Positions 33,424 to 43,268 are shown, counted from the first letter of the stretch. The stretch is DNA of 64,000 nucleotides from Hyphomonas sp. Mor2 (GCF_001854405.1 NZ_CP017718.1:186001-250000); one strand, 5' to 3'. A program made the numbers and translations. Notes: generated by a model not told the origin, from the letters alone.

Positions 33424-34161
33424 ATGTCGGACAAAATCGATCGTGCAGACAAGGTCCTGGTGGCGCTTGGCCATTTTGATAGCCGCGCCGCGGCGCAAGC
33501 GGCCATTGCCGCTGGAAAGGTGACCGTCGCCGGGCGCGTCGTGACCAAACCGTCTGAAAAAATCTCCGCCGAGGCTCGCATCGCGGCTGAGCCGGAACAT
33601 CCCTGGGTGTCCCGTGCGGGATTGAAACTGGCGCATGCGCTCGACCTGTTTGAAATCGATGTGACAGGACTGCACTGCCTCGACATTGGCGCCTCCACGG
33701 GTGGTTTTACCGAGGTTTTGCTGGCCAATGGCGCTGCATCAGTGGTGGCGGTCGATGTCGGCCGGGATCAGCTACACGCGCGCTTGCGGGCTGACGCGCG
33801 CATCACCTCCCTGGAAGCCACTGACGCCCGGGATCTGACGGCGGAGCATCTGGAAACACGGCCTTCACTTCTCGTCTGCGATGCGAGTTTCATCTCCTTG
33901 CACAAACTGCTCGGCGTGCCGCTCGCGCTTGCCGCCAAGAAGGCAATACTCATCGCTCTGTTCAAACCACAATTCGAGGTGGGGCGCGCGCATATCGGAA
34001 AAGGCGGGATCGTCTCGGATCAAGCGGCCACGGCCAGCGCTGAACAAGCCTTCGTGGACTGGCTTGACGCGCAAGGCTGGCACGTCAAAGCGCGCGCCGA
34101 CAGCCCGATCAAGGGCGGCGATGGGAATGCGGAGCGGTTGGTATTCGCAGTGCGGGCTTAA
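33424..34161 (+). CDS. tlyA: TlyA-family rRNA 2'-O-methyltransferase / hemolysin A-like
   Basis: The 245-residue product has an N-terminal S4 RNA-binding domain (RADKVLVALGHFDSRAAAQAAIAAGKVTVAG). An FtsJ-like SAM methyltransferase domain follows (CLDIGASTGGFTEVLLANGA, VDVGRDQLHARL, LIALFKPQFEVGR, KGGDGNAE). In mycobacteria TlyA methylates 16S and 23S rRNA. GGAGG at 33411 supports either GTG 33421 or ATG 33424. Its stop overlaps that of the convergent MoxR gene. Confidence 0.92.
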   Translation: MSDKIDRADKVLVALGHFDSRAAAQAAIAAGKVTVAGRVVTKPSEKISAEARIAAEPEHPWVSRAGLKLAHALDLFEIDVTGLHCLDIGASTGGFTEVLLANGAASVVAVDVGRDQLHARLRADARITSLEATDARDLTAEHLETRPSLLVCDASFISLHKLLGVPLALAAKKAILIALFKPQFEVGRAHIGKGGIVSDQAATASAEQAFVDWLDAQGWHVKARADSPIKGGDGNAERLVFAVRA

Positions 34162-35027
34162 CCCGCAGGTCCGCGCGGGCTCGGCCCAGACTGGCGACGG
34201 TTCAGGAAGGCCAGACGTTCGAACAGCGCTACGTCCTGCTCATTCTTGAGGAGCGCGCCGTGCAGCGGTGGGGTCAGTTTCTCCGGATCCTGCTCGCGCA
34301 GGGTCTCCAGATCGACATCCTCATTCATCAGCAGTTTCAGCCAGTCGAGCAGTTCCGATGTGGACGGCTTCTTCTTCATGCCCGGCACTTCGCGCATGGA
34401 GTAGAATGTCGTCAGCGCGTCGGAAACCAGCTTCTCCTTGATGCCGGGATAGTGCACGTCGATGATCTCTTTCATCGTCTGTTCGTCCGGGAACTTGATG
34501 AAGTGGAAGAAGCAGCGGCGCAGGAAGGCGTCTGGCAGCTCTTTTTCATTGTTCGAGGTGATGATCACGATCGGGCGCTGTTTGGCTTTGATCGTCTCGT
34601 CCGTTTCATAGACGTAGAACTCCATGCGATCGAGTTCCTGCAGAAGGTCGTTCGGGAACTCGATATCGGCTTTGTCGATTTCGTCGATCAGCAGGATCGG
34701 GCGCTTCTTGGCTGTGAAGGCTTCCCAGAGCTTGCCCTTCTTGATGTAATTCTTGACGTCCTTGGCGCGCTCTTCCCCCATCTGACCATCGCGCAGACGC
34801 GACACCGCATCATACTCGTACAGGCCCTGGGCCGCTTTGGTGGTCGATTTGATGTGCCATTCGATCAGCTCGCAATCGAGCGCCTTGGCCACTTCGATGG
34901 CCAGAACAGTCTTACCGGTGCCGGGCTCACCCTTGATCAGGAGCGGGCGCTCCAGCTCGATCGCAGCATTGACGGCGACCCGCAGGTCATCGGTGGCGAC
35001 ATAATTCTCGGTGCCTTCAAAGCGCAT
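34158..35027 (-). CDS. MoxR-type AAA+ ATPase
   Basis: The 289-residue product has Walker A GEPGTGKTVLA, Walker B ILLIDEIDKAD, sensor-1 IITSNNEKELPDAFLRRC and an arginine-finger region, typical of the MoxR class that matures or unfolds partner proteins. Such genes are normally followed by a von Willebrand factor A protein. Here the next gene downstream is the convergent tlyA, so the partner is absent from the neighbourhood. Confidence 0.92.
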   Translation of the reverse strand: MRFEGTENYVATDDLRVAVNAAIELERPLLIKGEPGTGKTVLAIEVAKALDCELIEWHIKSTTKAAQGLYEYDAVSRLRDGQMGEERAKDVKNYIKKGKLWEAFTAKKRPILLIDEIDKADIEFPNDLLQELDRMEFYVYETDETIKAKQRPIVIITSNNEKELPDAFLRRCFFHFIKFPDEQTMKEIIDVHYPGIKEKLVSDALTTFYSMREVPGMKKKPSTSELLDWLKLLMNEDVDLETLREQDPEKLTPPLHGALLKNEQDVALFERLAFLNRRQSGPSPRGPAG

Positions 35028-35214
35028 GGGGCAAGTCCTCGGGAGTCAGCTTTACGTTTACGGTAAGGATAAGGTGTGCGCGCGCAGAAGCAAGCGCTTA
35101 CGTGGCGGGAGGGCTGTGATTCGGTTCTGGGACGAGAATCGCATTTTTGCTGCATCTCTAACCCTCTGATTCCCTTCAGCTTCCCCTCAAGCCTTACCAA
35201 TATGAAAGCCTGCG

Positions 35215-35233
35215 TTAACCATTGCACGGTTAA
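35215..35233. promoter_or_regulatory. Inverted TTAACC-N7-GGTTAA upstream of flbT
   Basis: TTAACC (35215-35220), seven bases, GGTTAA (35228-35233) form a perfect dyad 27 bp before the flbT start. The half-sites are the CtrA core, but the TTAA spacing is 11, not 7. It is either an atypical CtrA site or a different regulator's operator. Confidence 0.4.
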
Positions 35234-35260
35234 ATTGAGCCGTCTGAATGGGAGTGGTGT

Positions 35261-35647
35261 ATGCCGCTGAAACTGTCGCTCAAGCCAAAGGAGGCGGTCG
35301 TCGTGAACGGCGCCGTGCTGCGCAATGGTGAACGGCGCGGGACCATTCTGTTGCAGAACCAGGCGCGCGTGCTGCGCCAGAAGGATGTGCTCGATCCGGA
35401 CGCGACCGAGACGCCGATCGAGCATCTCTATTTCGCAATCATGCAAATGTACCTGACGGGCGAAACCGAAGGGGCGCTCTACGATCAGGCCGTCACCGCG
35501 ATCGCCGCGGCTATGGGGGAGACCAAGGACGAAGAGGCGCGGGGGCGCCTTGTTGAGATTTCAGCGGCCTGCGCGGCCGGTGAAACCTATCAGGCGCTAA
35601 CCCGTTGCCGAAAGTTGCTAAAGGCGGCGGAGGCAGAGAATGGCTGA
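35261..35647 (+). CDS. flbT: Flagellin mRNA regulator FlbT
   Basis: The 128-residue product matches FlbT: PLKLSLKPKEAVVVNGAVLRNGERRGTILLQNQARVLRQKDVL, then IEHLYFAIMQMYL. In Caulobacter FlbT binds the 5' leader of flagellin mRNA and represses its translation until the hook is complete. The usual partner flaF and the flagellin genes are not adjacent here. The downstream gene overlaps by 8 bp. Confidence 0.92.
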   Translation: MPLKLSLKPKEAVVVNGAVLRNGERRGTILLQNQARVLRQKDVLDPDATETPIEHLYFAIMQMYLTGETEGALYDQAVTAIAAAMGETKDEEARGRLVEISAACAAGETYQALTRCRKLLKAAEAENG

Positions 35648-35951
35648 TACGTCCGGTATGATCGAACTTCCGAACCCCGCACCGATCGTTTCGCTCGACG
35701 AAGGCATCCGCTTGATTGAATCAGACGATGCGCCGGAGACGATTTGCGTGGATATCGGACATGAGGTTCTGGTGCGGGCTGATGGGTCCAAGGGCTTGCA
35801 GGGGATGCTGCAGCGGTTGCGGGGACATCGTATGATCCTGGCGCTCTCGTCTGGCGAGACGGCGCCGAGTGTTGTGGCTATGCGTTCTGGCAAACCGGAA
35901 TTGCATCCCGATGTGGCAGAGATCCTCGACGCCCTGAAGGATCGCGGATAA
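35640..35951 (+). CDS. Hypothetical protein overlapping flbT
   Basis: I do not recognise this 103-residue product. It is acidic, predicted alpha/beta, with no signal or membrane segment; a central stretch ETICVDIGHEVLVRADG and a C-terminal LHPDVAEILDALKDRG stand out. It starts within the last codons of flbT (8-bp overlap), which indicates coupled translation and possibly a flagellar role. Confidence 0.7.
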   Translation: MADTSGMIELPNPAPIVSLDEGIRLIESDDAPETICVDIGHEVLVRADGSKGLQGMLQRLRGHRMILALSSGETAPSVVAMRSGKPELHPDVAEILDALKDRG

Positions 35952-35987
35952 AGCGCAGCCTCAACTCAAATTGAGGGAGCCGCGGCC

Positions 35988-36638
35988 ATGTCCGGCGAAT
36001 TCATTTCAATCTTCATGGCGTCCTTCGTGACGTTTTTCGTTCTGATCGATGCCCTCGGCGTCGCGCCTGTGTTCGCATCGCTGACCGTGCGCGGTCCGGC
36101 CAGTTATCGCCGGTCCATGGCCGTGCGGTCGGTCCTCGTGGGCACATTTATCATTTTCGGGTTCGCCTTTTTTGGCGCGTGGTTGTTGGACAAGCTGCAC
36201 ATCACGATCGATGCGTTCCGCGCCGCTGGCGGAATCCTGCTATTCCTGATCGCCCTCGACATGGTGTTTGAGAAACGAACCGAACGCCGGGGTAATCGCG
36301 CTGAAGCTGTTCTGGCCGACTCCGATGACACACCAGAGCAGCTCGATGATGTCTCCGTCTTCCCGGTGGGGATCCCGATGCTGGCCGGTCCTGGGTCGAT
36401 TGCCACGGCGATGCTCTACATGTCCCAGCACGATGACTGGATAGGAAAAGGCGCGGTATTGAGCGCCATCGTTGCGAACATGCTGATCTGCCTGGTTGTC
36501 TTCCTGGCGGCCGGTCCCCTGGTCAAAGCCATGGGGGAAGCGATTGCCGGAGCGATCACGCGGATCTTTGGCGTGATCCTGGCAGCGCTCTCCGTGCAGC
36601 TGCTGATAGACGGGATCAAAGGCGCCTTTGGCCTTTAG
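35988..36638 (+). CDS. MarC-family integral membrane protein
   Basis: The 216-residue product has six hydrophobic segments with MarC-family features: FVTFFVLIDALGVAPVFASLT, FRAAGGILLFLIALDMVF, PVGIPMLAGPGSIATAM and the closing RIFGVILAALSVQLLIDGI. Members were once linked to multiple antibiotic resistance, a role later disputed. It is probably a small-molecule transporter. A CCTCAA/TTGAGG hairpin at 35959-35976 overlaps its ribosome-binding site. The stop overlaps the convergent gene. Confidence 0.9.
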   Translation: MSGEFISIFMASFVTFFVLIDALGVAPVFASLTVRGPASYRRSMAVRSVLVGTFIIFGFAFFGAWLLDKLHITIDAFRAAGGILLFLIALDMVFEKRTERRGNRAEAVLADSDDTPEQLDDVSVFPVGIPMLAGPGSIATAMLYMSQHDDWIGKGAVLSAIVANMLICLVVFLAAGPLVKAMGEAIAGAITRIFGVILAALSVQLLIDGIKGAFGL

Positions 36639-37921
36639 CGCAGACGGATCGCCTCGACCTGTGTGAGTGCCGACAGGGTGGTCCAGATCAGGGCCATGCC
36701 GAGGGCCATGAGCCCCATCACCTGGAAGACGAGCATCCGGCTCCATTTCACGCCAATCTGAGCAAGGCCCAGAACGTCCGGTCCCATCTCTCGGGCCAGT
36801 GCCACGGAGCGGTGTCCGCCAGATTCCGAAAGCAGTAGAGCGCGGCGCATATCTTCCGGGGTCGTTGCCTGTTCGACCAGAGTGATGGCGCCGGACGAGC
36901 TGGTCAGTTCGGCAATGCGCGCAATGATCACCATATCCCGGACCAGGCGTTCCTTGGCTTCCGGCTGCAGGGCGCGGCGATAGGCACTGAGCACTTCGAC
37001 CGTACGAGCCTCAGTGGTCATGACGGACTCAAAGGCTGTGCCCAACTCCGCGCGCAGAATTTCCTCGGGCAGGGCATCTTCCACACGACTCTTGAGATAG
37101 TTTGCGAACCGGTCATTCAGGCGTCCAGCGCGGTGTGCGGCGCGCATGATCGAGGCGGCCTCGAACATGGCTTGCAATTCTGGATCTGGATCCTCTTGGG
37201 TCAGTAGGCCAAGCGCCCGCAATCGCAGTTGCAGACTGTCTACCTGTTCGCCCCCTACCCAGCGCTGGCTGCGGCGTGTGAGGTCGGCCGGGTCGCCCAG
37301 GAGAAAGAAGGAACCCTGGTTTGCGAAGGGCTCATTAAGCGGCGCCAATTGCGCCGCATTTCGACGCGAGGCTTCTGTCTCCGGCGAGACGTTTTCCAAT
37401 GGCTCTGCATTGGTTTCGGACGTCTCTTCAGAGTCGCTTTCAACGGTTTCGGGAACGGGCGGCGGTGCGATCGATCGCTGATAACTGGCGCGCAGTTCTT
37501 CAGGTAGAAACAGCAGCGCGGCGCGGGCCAGGCGTTGGTCTCGGCTGCCGGAGCTTTCCGCGTCTGCCGCCGCCAGGACGGCGGCGGAATCCTGCTTGTT
37601 CAGCATGAGCGGCGCCGCCAGCAAATATCCGCGCGCGGCCGAAAAATCGCGCTCCTGCAATGTCTGATCGATCCGGGCGGCCCAGAGTCGTCTTTCCTCG
37701 CCAATCGGCGCGCTGAGTTTTCGAAATTCCGATTCGATCTCCTGCCGCGTTTCAGTGCGCGCCTCGAGACTGAGGGGGTCGGTTGCAATATCGGATGTGT
37801 AGGCGGCGATGACGATTCGCGCAGCAAAGATCGGTAGAAGCAGGATCAAACTGTTGAACAATAGCGATTGCCGCCATGTTGACGGTCGCTCTACTTCACG
37901 TTGGCGCCAGCGGGACGTCAT
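36635..37921 (-). CDS. Hypothetical membrane protein with large periplasmic domain
   Basis: I do not recognise this 428-residue protein. It has a transmembrane segment at residues ~22-41 and another near 398-420, with the charged helical domain between them probably periplasmic. A low-complexity Glu/Ser/Thr stretch (~155-190) divides the domain. Helical repeats rich in Ala, Arg and Glu (LSAYRRALQPEAKERLVRD) suggest a TPR-like or coiled structure. It converges on marC with a 4-bp overlap and diverges from dksA. Confidence 0.8.
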   Translation of the reverse strand: MTSRWRQREVERPSTWRQSLLFNSLILLLPIFAARIVIAAYTSDIATDPLSLEARTETRQEIESEFRKLSAPIGEERRLWAARIDQTLQERDFSAARGYLLAAPLMLNKQDSAAVLAAADAESSGSRDQRLARAALLFLPEELRASYQRSIAPPPVPETVESDSEETSETNAEPLENVSPETEASRRNAAQLAPLNEPFANQGSFFLLGDPADLTRRSQRWVGGEQVDSLQLRLRALGLLTQEDPDPELQAMFEAASIMRAAHRAGRLNDRFANYLKSRVEDALPEEILRAELGTAFESVMTTEARTVEVLSAYRRALQPEAKERLVRDMVIIARIAELTSSSGAITLVEQATTPEDMRRALLLSESGGHRSVALAREMGPDVLGLAQIGVKWSRMLVFQVMGLMALGMALIWTTLSALTQVEAIRLR

Positions 37922-38155
37922 CTACTCGGCGGGTCCTGTCTTCTATGTACGCAGTTTGCCTCCCCCCTTTAGCGCACAGAGGGGTAGCTTAAATCAAGTC
38001 TTCGTTATCCGTCGAGCTGCAAAAGCCGTGCAGAAGCCCAGCCTCTGCCACAATTCAGAGTAGGTTCAGGAGCCAATTGGTCTGATTATTGCGATTGCGT
38101 ATCCATTCCGTCCGCAGTATAGGGCGCGCAAACTCGGTAGAGGATTTTTGATTCC

Positions 38156-38572
38156 ATGGCTGACTTTGATCTCGACGGTTATACCCCATCCGACAAAGAA
38201 GACTTCATGAATTCCAAGCAGAAAGCTTACTTTCGAAAGAAGCTTGAAGACTGGAAAAATGACATTCTCGACGGCGCGAAAGTGACCATCGGAAATCTGC
38301 GTGCGGAGTCCTCGAACCATCCCGATCTGGTCGATCGTGCATCGGCTGAAAGCGACAAGGCGCTTGAACTGCGCACCCGCGATCGCCAGCGGAAGCTGAT
38401 CTCCAAAATCGATGCCGCCATACGCCGGATCGATGATGGAACGTATGGCTATTGCGATGATACGGGCGAGCCAATTGGCCTGCGTCGCCTTGAGGCCCGG
38501 CCGACAGCGACCCTCAGCCTCGAGGCGCAAGAGCGTCATGAGCGCAATGAACGCGTGGTTCGCGACGATTAA
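38156..38572 (+). CDS. dksA: RNA polymerase-binding factor DksA
   Basis: Works with ppGpp in the secondary channel of RNA polymerase to reset transcription. The 138 residues show the coiled-coil region (KQKAYFRKKLEDWKNDIL, ADRASAES-like motif DLVDRASAESDKALELRTRDRQRKL) and the C-terminal globular end. Only one cysteine of the classical zinc finger remains (YGYCDDTGEPIGLRRLEARPTATLSLEAQ), which is normal for alphaproteobacterial, zinc-independent DksA. Divergent from the membrane-protein gene. Confidence 0.94.
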   Translation: MADFDLDGYTPSDKEDFMNSKQKAYFRKKLEDWKNDILDGAKVTIGNLRAESSNHPDLVDRASAESDKALELRTRDRQRKLISKIDAAIRRIDDGTYGYCDDTGEPIGLRRLEARPTATLSLEAQERHERNERVVRDD

Positions 38573-38606
38573 TCCGACCGATTCTTAACGGACGGACTCC
38601 AAAATC

Positions 38607-38621
38607 CTAACGATTCATTAA
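38607..38621. promoter_or_regulatory. CtrA-like site CTAA-N7-TTAA upstream of the FliM-like gene
   Basis: CTAA (38607-38610), seven bases, TTAA (38618-38621) differs from the CtrA consensus by one base and lies 45 bp before the start. The spacer holds GATTC, a CcrM-type methylation site. Further TTAA cores follow at 38585 and 38627. Early flagellar genes in Caulobacter are CtrA targets, which fits. Confidence 0.45.
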
Positions 38622-38666
38622 CCGTGTTAACGCACTGATAACAACTCTATTGGTGACAGGTGCAGA

Positions 38667-39686
38667 ATGCGAGACGGTCCCAAATCAATCGCGAAAACCG
38701 ACTGGTTGACGGATACCGGAACGAGTGCGGCTGCCGAAAATCCCGATGAAGACTACAAGTTTCCGTCCGCTCGTGGCGTGTTGAGCGCCGAGGAAATCGA
38801 GGCCCTGCTGCGGCCCAAACAAGGGCCAGCCAGCCTGGTGGATGAGCCGGAGCTGCCTCAAAACATCGAGCCGAAAGCGCCGGAGATCTTCGATACTCCC
38901 GAGACGGTGGCCTCTCCTGAATTGGAGCAGCGCGCGCACAGACTCGCCGCCCGGATGGCGATCGCGCTTGGCACCGGGGCAGGGGTGAAAGCGGCGATCT
39001 CTCCGACAGAAACGGCTGAGCTGTCGCGCACGGAACTGACGAGCCTGTTGCAGGGCAAGTCGAGCGCGGTGGCCTGTATCGGACCCAGCGAAACCGACAT
39101 TCGGGCGTTGATCTGCCTCCCCCCGGAGCTGGCTGACGCCATTATCGCCCGCGCCTGTGGTGCCCGCGGTTCGACCGGGAGATTGGGAGACGGTTGGACG
39201 CTAAGCGCCATTGATTGTGCCTTATTGGAACAGTTGCTCGTCCCGATCGGCGAAGCTGTCCATTCGAGCTACCAATTGCAAGCGATTGAGACGGATGCGG
39301 CATATGTCAGCAGCCTGCTGCCGGTTTCAATGGTGGGCGTGTCGGAATACTCGGTTGAAGCGGCGGGCCTGCACAGCGAGTTGGCGGTGATTGAGGGCGA
39401 AGCGCCGACCGAACAGTCTGACGCCCGCATCGAATATGAGCCGCTAACCAGCCCCGAAGTGACCGCGGTTCTCACCGCGCGACTGGCCTCCCTCACCGTG
39501 CCGCTCAGCCGCATCACCCAACTCAAGGCCGGATCGACTCTGCTTCTGGGCCTGCCAGCAGATCAACCGGTCGAACTCCTGTCAGGTGGCCGGGATGGAA
39601 AACCGGCCTTCGAAGGTCGGATGGGGCGCAAGGGCAACAAGGTGGCCCTGCAGGTCACCAAGCGGATCGGAACGTTCCGAGAGTAA
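38667..39686 (+). CDS. fliM: FliM-like flagellar motor switch protein
   Basis: The 339-residue product has an N-terminal FliM-type peptide (VLSAEEIEALLRPK, residues ~38-51), which in FliM binds phosphorylated CheY. A CheC-like middle region is poorly conserved. A C-terminal SpoA/FliN domain (~265-335) contains LASLTVPLSRITQLKAGSTLLLGLP and VALQVTKRI. Domain order fits FliM of the C-ring, but the middle GGxG motif is not evident, so this is a divergent copy. TTAA-type sites lie upstream. Confidence 0.75.
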   Translation: MRDGPKSIAKTDWLTDTGTSAAAENPDEDYKFPSARGVLSAEEIEALLRPKQGPASLVDEPELPQNIEPKAPEIFDTPETVASPELEQRAHRLAARMAIALGTGAGVKAAISPTETAELSRTELTSLLQGKSSAVACIGPSETDIRALICLPPELADAIIARACGARGSTGRLGDGWTLSAIDCALLEQLLVPIGEAVHSSYQLQAIETDAAYVSSLLPVSMVGVSEYSVEAAGLHSELAVIEGEAPTEQSDARIEYEPLTSPEVTAVLTARLASLTVPLSRITQLKAGSTLLLGLPADQPVELLSGGRDGKPAFEGRMGRKGNKVALQVTKRIGTFRE

Positions 39687-39735
39687 GCTGCACCGCAACG
39701 TTTCGAGGATCCCGTATCTTCTCCTCAGCCCTGCG

Positions 39736-40740
39736 CTACCCGATATTCCCATGCTTCGCGATATGTGCGTCCACGGCCTTGATGGCATCGTCGGCCTTGT
39801 TGCCGGCACTGCGTAGCTCAGCTTCGCGCTGCGCCCAGAGTCGCTTCTGGTAATTGGTAGAGATGATGTCCGTGACCACCAGGACGCCGACGACCAGGTA
39901 GAAGCTGGATTTGCTCATCGCATCGATCGGGAAGCTGAACAGTTTCAGATGCGCCAGGTGTGCGCCTTCGGTTACCAGCAGTACGCCGACCAGGAACAAG
40001 ATAAACAGGCCGAGCACTTCATACATGCGGTTGCGCTTGAGGAAGTCCGCGACATAGTCCGCCAACAGGATCATTACGACACCAGATGACAGGATCGCGA
40101 TTGCCATGATCCAGACCTGATAATCCTTGCCAGGTTCGCAGCCAACAGCGCCTGCGACCGGATTGGCGATCAGATCAGCCTTACACTGAACAACTGTCCC
40201 GGTGAACGTATTCAGGACCTGGCCGGAGGCGTTCACGACATTGGCCACTTCGACATTGGCAATCGCCATCGCCGAGAGAATCGAGTCGAAGGAAAAGACC
40301 GCGTTCATTGCAACAATCATGATGATCGCCTGCATCACGGATTTTCCAGAGGAACCTTCTGTGTGCTCGATATGATCGACGGCGAGCAGGTGATGGATTT
40401 CCTTGACCGCGGTGTAAATGATGAATCCGCCCCCCGCGAGCGTGACCAGCGCCTGAAGCGTAAACTCGCCTTCGACGATGCCCTTCCAACCGACCTCAAA
40501 CAGGGTTTGCGAAAGCTGCTCGAACAGGAAGACAATGATGACCAGGAGCACGATGCGTAACACCACCGCGAGGCCAATCCCCCAACGCCGGACCATGGAT
40601 TCGTGTTCTGGTCCCACGCGCTTCGATTCAATCGAAATATAAAGCAGGTTGTCGAAGCCCAGAACCGCCTGCAACAAAAGCAGCATGAGCAGGGTGAACA
40701 ACCCGCTGATGGAAAACACTTCGGCTATGATCTCGCCCAT
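39736..40740 (-). CDS. TerC-family integral membrane protein
   Basis: The 334-residue product has eight or nine hydrophobic segments and the two TerC acidic motifs, AVLGFDNLLYI and VFSFDSILSAMAI. TerC proteins are linked to tellurite resistance or, in other branches, manganese export. Which applies here is unknown. A short Cys-containing periplasmic insertion (QCKADLI to GCEPGKDY) follows the second motif. It stands alone on the minus strand. Confidence 0.88.
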   Translation of the reverse strand: MGEIIAEVFSISGLFTLLMLLLLQAVLGFDNLLYISIESKRVGPEHESMVRRWGIGLAVVLRIVLLVIIVFLFEQLSQTLFEVGWKGIVEGEFTLQALVTLAGGGFIIYTAVKEIHHLLAVDHIEHTEGSSGKSVMQAIIMIVAMNAVFSFDSILSAMAIANVEVANVVNASGQVLNTFTGTVVQCKADLIANPVAGAVGCEPGKDYQVWIMAIAILSSGVVMILLADYVADFLKRNRMYEVLGLFILFLVGVLLVTEGAHLAHLKLFSFPIDAMSKSSFYLVVGVLVVTDIISTNYQKRLWAQREAELRSAGNKADDAIKAVDAHIAKHGNIG

Positions 40741-40820
40741 CTTACATTCCCTTCGAGATACTGATCAGAAGGGCGAGTGTAGACTGAGTCCGCTGTGATG
40801 AAAGAGCGAGATCGCGTGGG

Positions 40821-41801
<981 letters not shown>

Positions 41802-41831
41802 CTAATCCTCCCCAAGAGTTTGAACGTGCGC

Positions 41832-41861
41832 AAAGCGCTGTGATTGGGATCACAGCGCTTT
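41832..41861 (-). terminator. 13-bp hairpin overlapping the pntB stop
   Basis: AAAGCGCTGTGAT and its exact complement (41832-41844 and 41849-41861) flank a 4-base loop. The first arm in the transcript covers the last pntB codons and stop. Only three Ts follow, so it may act as a weak terminator or as a 3'-end stabiliser for the pnt transcript. Confidence 0.55.
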
Positions 41862-43265
41862 GACAATATCCTCGACCATTTTCTTCGCGTCCGAGAGCAA
41901 CATCATCGTGTTGTCGCGGAAGAAGAGCTCGTTCTGGATCCCGGCATAGCCGGAGCCCATGGAGCGCTTGATGAAGAGCACCGTCCCGGCATTTTCCACG
42001 TCGAGCACCGGCATGCCATAGATGGGCGATGTCGTGTCCGTCTTCGCCGCCGGGTTGGTCACATCGTTCGCGCCAATCACGAAGGCGACTTCTGAATTGC
42101 GGAAGTCAGAGTTGATGTCCTCAAGCTCGAACACTTCGTCGTACGGGACCTGAGCCTCGGCGAGCAGTACGTTCATGTGGCCCGGCATCCGGCCCGCAAC
42201 CGGGTGGATCGCATAGGTCACATCGACGCCTTCTTCTTTCAGCTTGTCAGCCATCTCTTTCAGCGCGTGCTGGGCCTGGGCCACCGCCATGCCGTAGCCG
42301 GGCACGATGATGACTTTGGAGGCGTTCTTCATGATGAAGGCCGCATCATCGGCAGATCCGCGCTTGAACGGACGGTCTTCCTGACCGCCAGCGGCTGCCG
42401 CGGCATCCTCGCCGCCAAAGCCGCCCAGGATGACGGAGATGAAGCTCCGGTTCATGCCCTTACACATGATGTAGGACAGGATCGCACCGGACGAGCCGAC
42501 CAGCGCACCTGTGATGATCAGGGCGAAATTGCCGAGCGTGAAGCCGAGCGCTGCTGCCGCCCAACCCGAATAGGAGTTCAGCATTGAGACAACCACCGGC
42601 ATATCCGCGCCGCCAATCGGGATAATCAGCGTAATCCCCAGGATCAGAGCGAGGACGGTGAGGCCCCAGAAGGCCCAGGTCGCGCTGCCGCCGCTCATCA
42701 CAAGGACGACGATCAGGCCGATAATGCCGGCTCCCATCGCGATGTTGAGCAAATGCCTTGCGGGCAGCAGGATCGGCGCGCCCGACATGTTGCCGTTCAG
42801 CTTCGCAAACGCGATGACTGATCCGGTGAAGGTCAGTGCCCCGATGGCCGAGCCGAGGGCCAGTTCGATGAGGGACGCAGTGGCGAGATTGCCGACGGTG
42901 CCAATGCCGAAGCTGACGGGTGCGTAGAGGGCAGCTGCGGCGACCAGTACGGCGGCCATACCGACCAGTGAGTGGAACGCAGCCACAAGTTGCGGCATGT
43001 CCGTCATTGGGATGCGACGGGCGATAAAGGCACCAATGCTGCCACCGACGACTGCGCCTGCAGCCAGGATACCCCAGGTGGTTGCGTCGAGCGCGCTCCA
43101 GAACAGGGCGATCGTCGTGCCGACCGCGATGGTCATGCCGATCATGCCATTGCGGTTACCGGCGCGGCTGGTGGCCGGGCTGGACAGGCCGCGCAGGGCC
43201 AGGATGAAGAGGATACCAGCTGCGAGATAGAGCAGCGGGGCCCAGGTCGATTGGAACTGTTCCAT
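41850..43265 (-). CDS. pntB: NAD(P) transhydrogenase subunit beta
   Basis: Membrane and NADP(H)-binding subunit of proton-translocating transhydrogenase. The 471 residues show nine hydrophobic segments, then the soluble domain with IVPGYGMAVAQAQHAL, YAIHPVAGRMPGHMNVLLAEA, DVTNPAAKTD and SPIYGMPVLDV. It uses the proton gradient to make NADPH from NADH. It follows the small subunit gene by 3 bp and ends in a hairpin. Confidence 0.96.
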   Translation of the reverse strand: MEQFQSTWAPLLYLAAGILFILALRGLSSPATSRAGNRNGMIGMTIAVGTTIALFWSALDATTWGILAAGAVVGGSIGAFIARRIPMTDMPQLVAAFHSLVGMAAVLVAAAALYAPVSFGIGTVGNLATASLIELALGSAIGALTFTGSVIAFAKLNGNMSGAPILLPARHLLNIAMGAGIIGLIVVLVMSGGSATWAFWGLTVLALILGITLIIPIGGADMPVVVSMLNSYSGWAAAALGFTLGNFALIITGALVGSSGAILSYIMCKGMNRSFISVILGGFGGEDAAAAAGGQEDRPFKRGSADDAAFIMKNASKVIIVPGYGMAVAQAQHALKEMADKLKEEGVDVTYAIHPVAGRMPGHMNVLLAEAQVPYDEVFELEDINSDFRNSEVAFVIGANDVTNPAAKTDTTSPIYGMPVLDVENAGTVLFIKRSMGSGYAGIQNELFFRDNTMMLLSDAKKMVEDIVKAL

Positions 43266-43268
43266 CGA

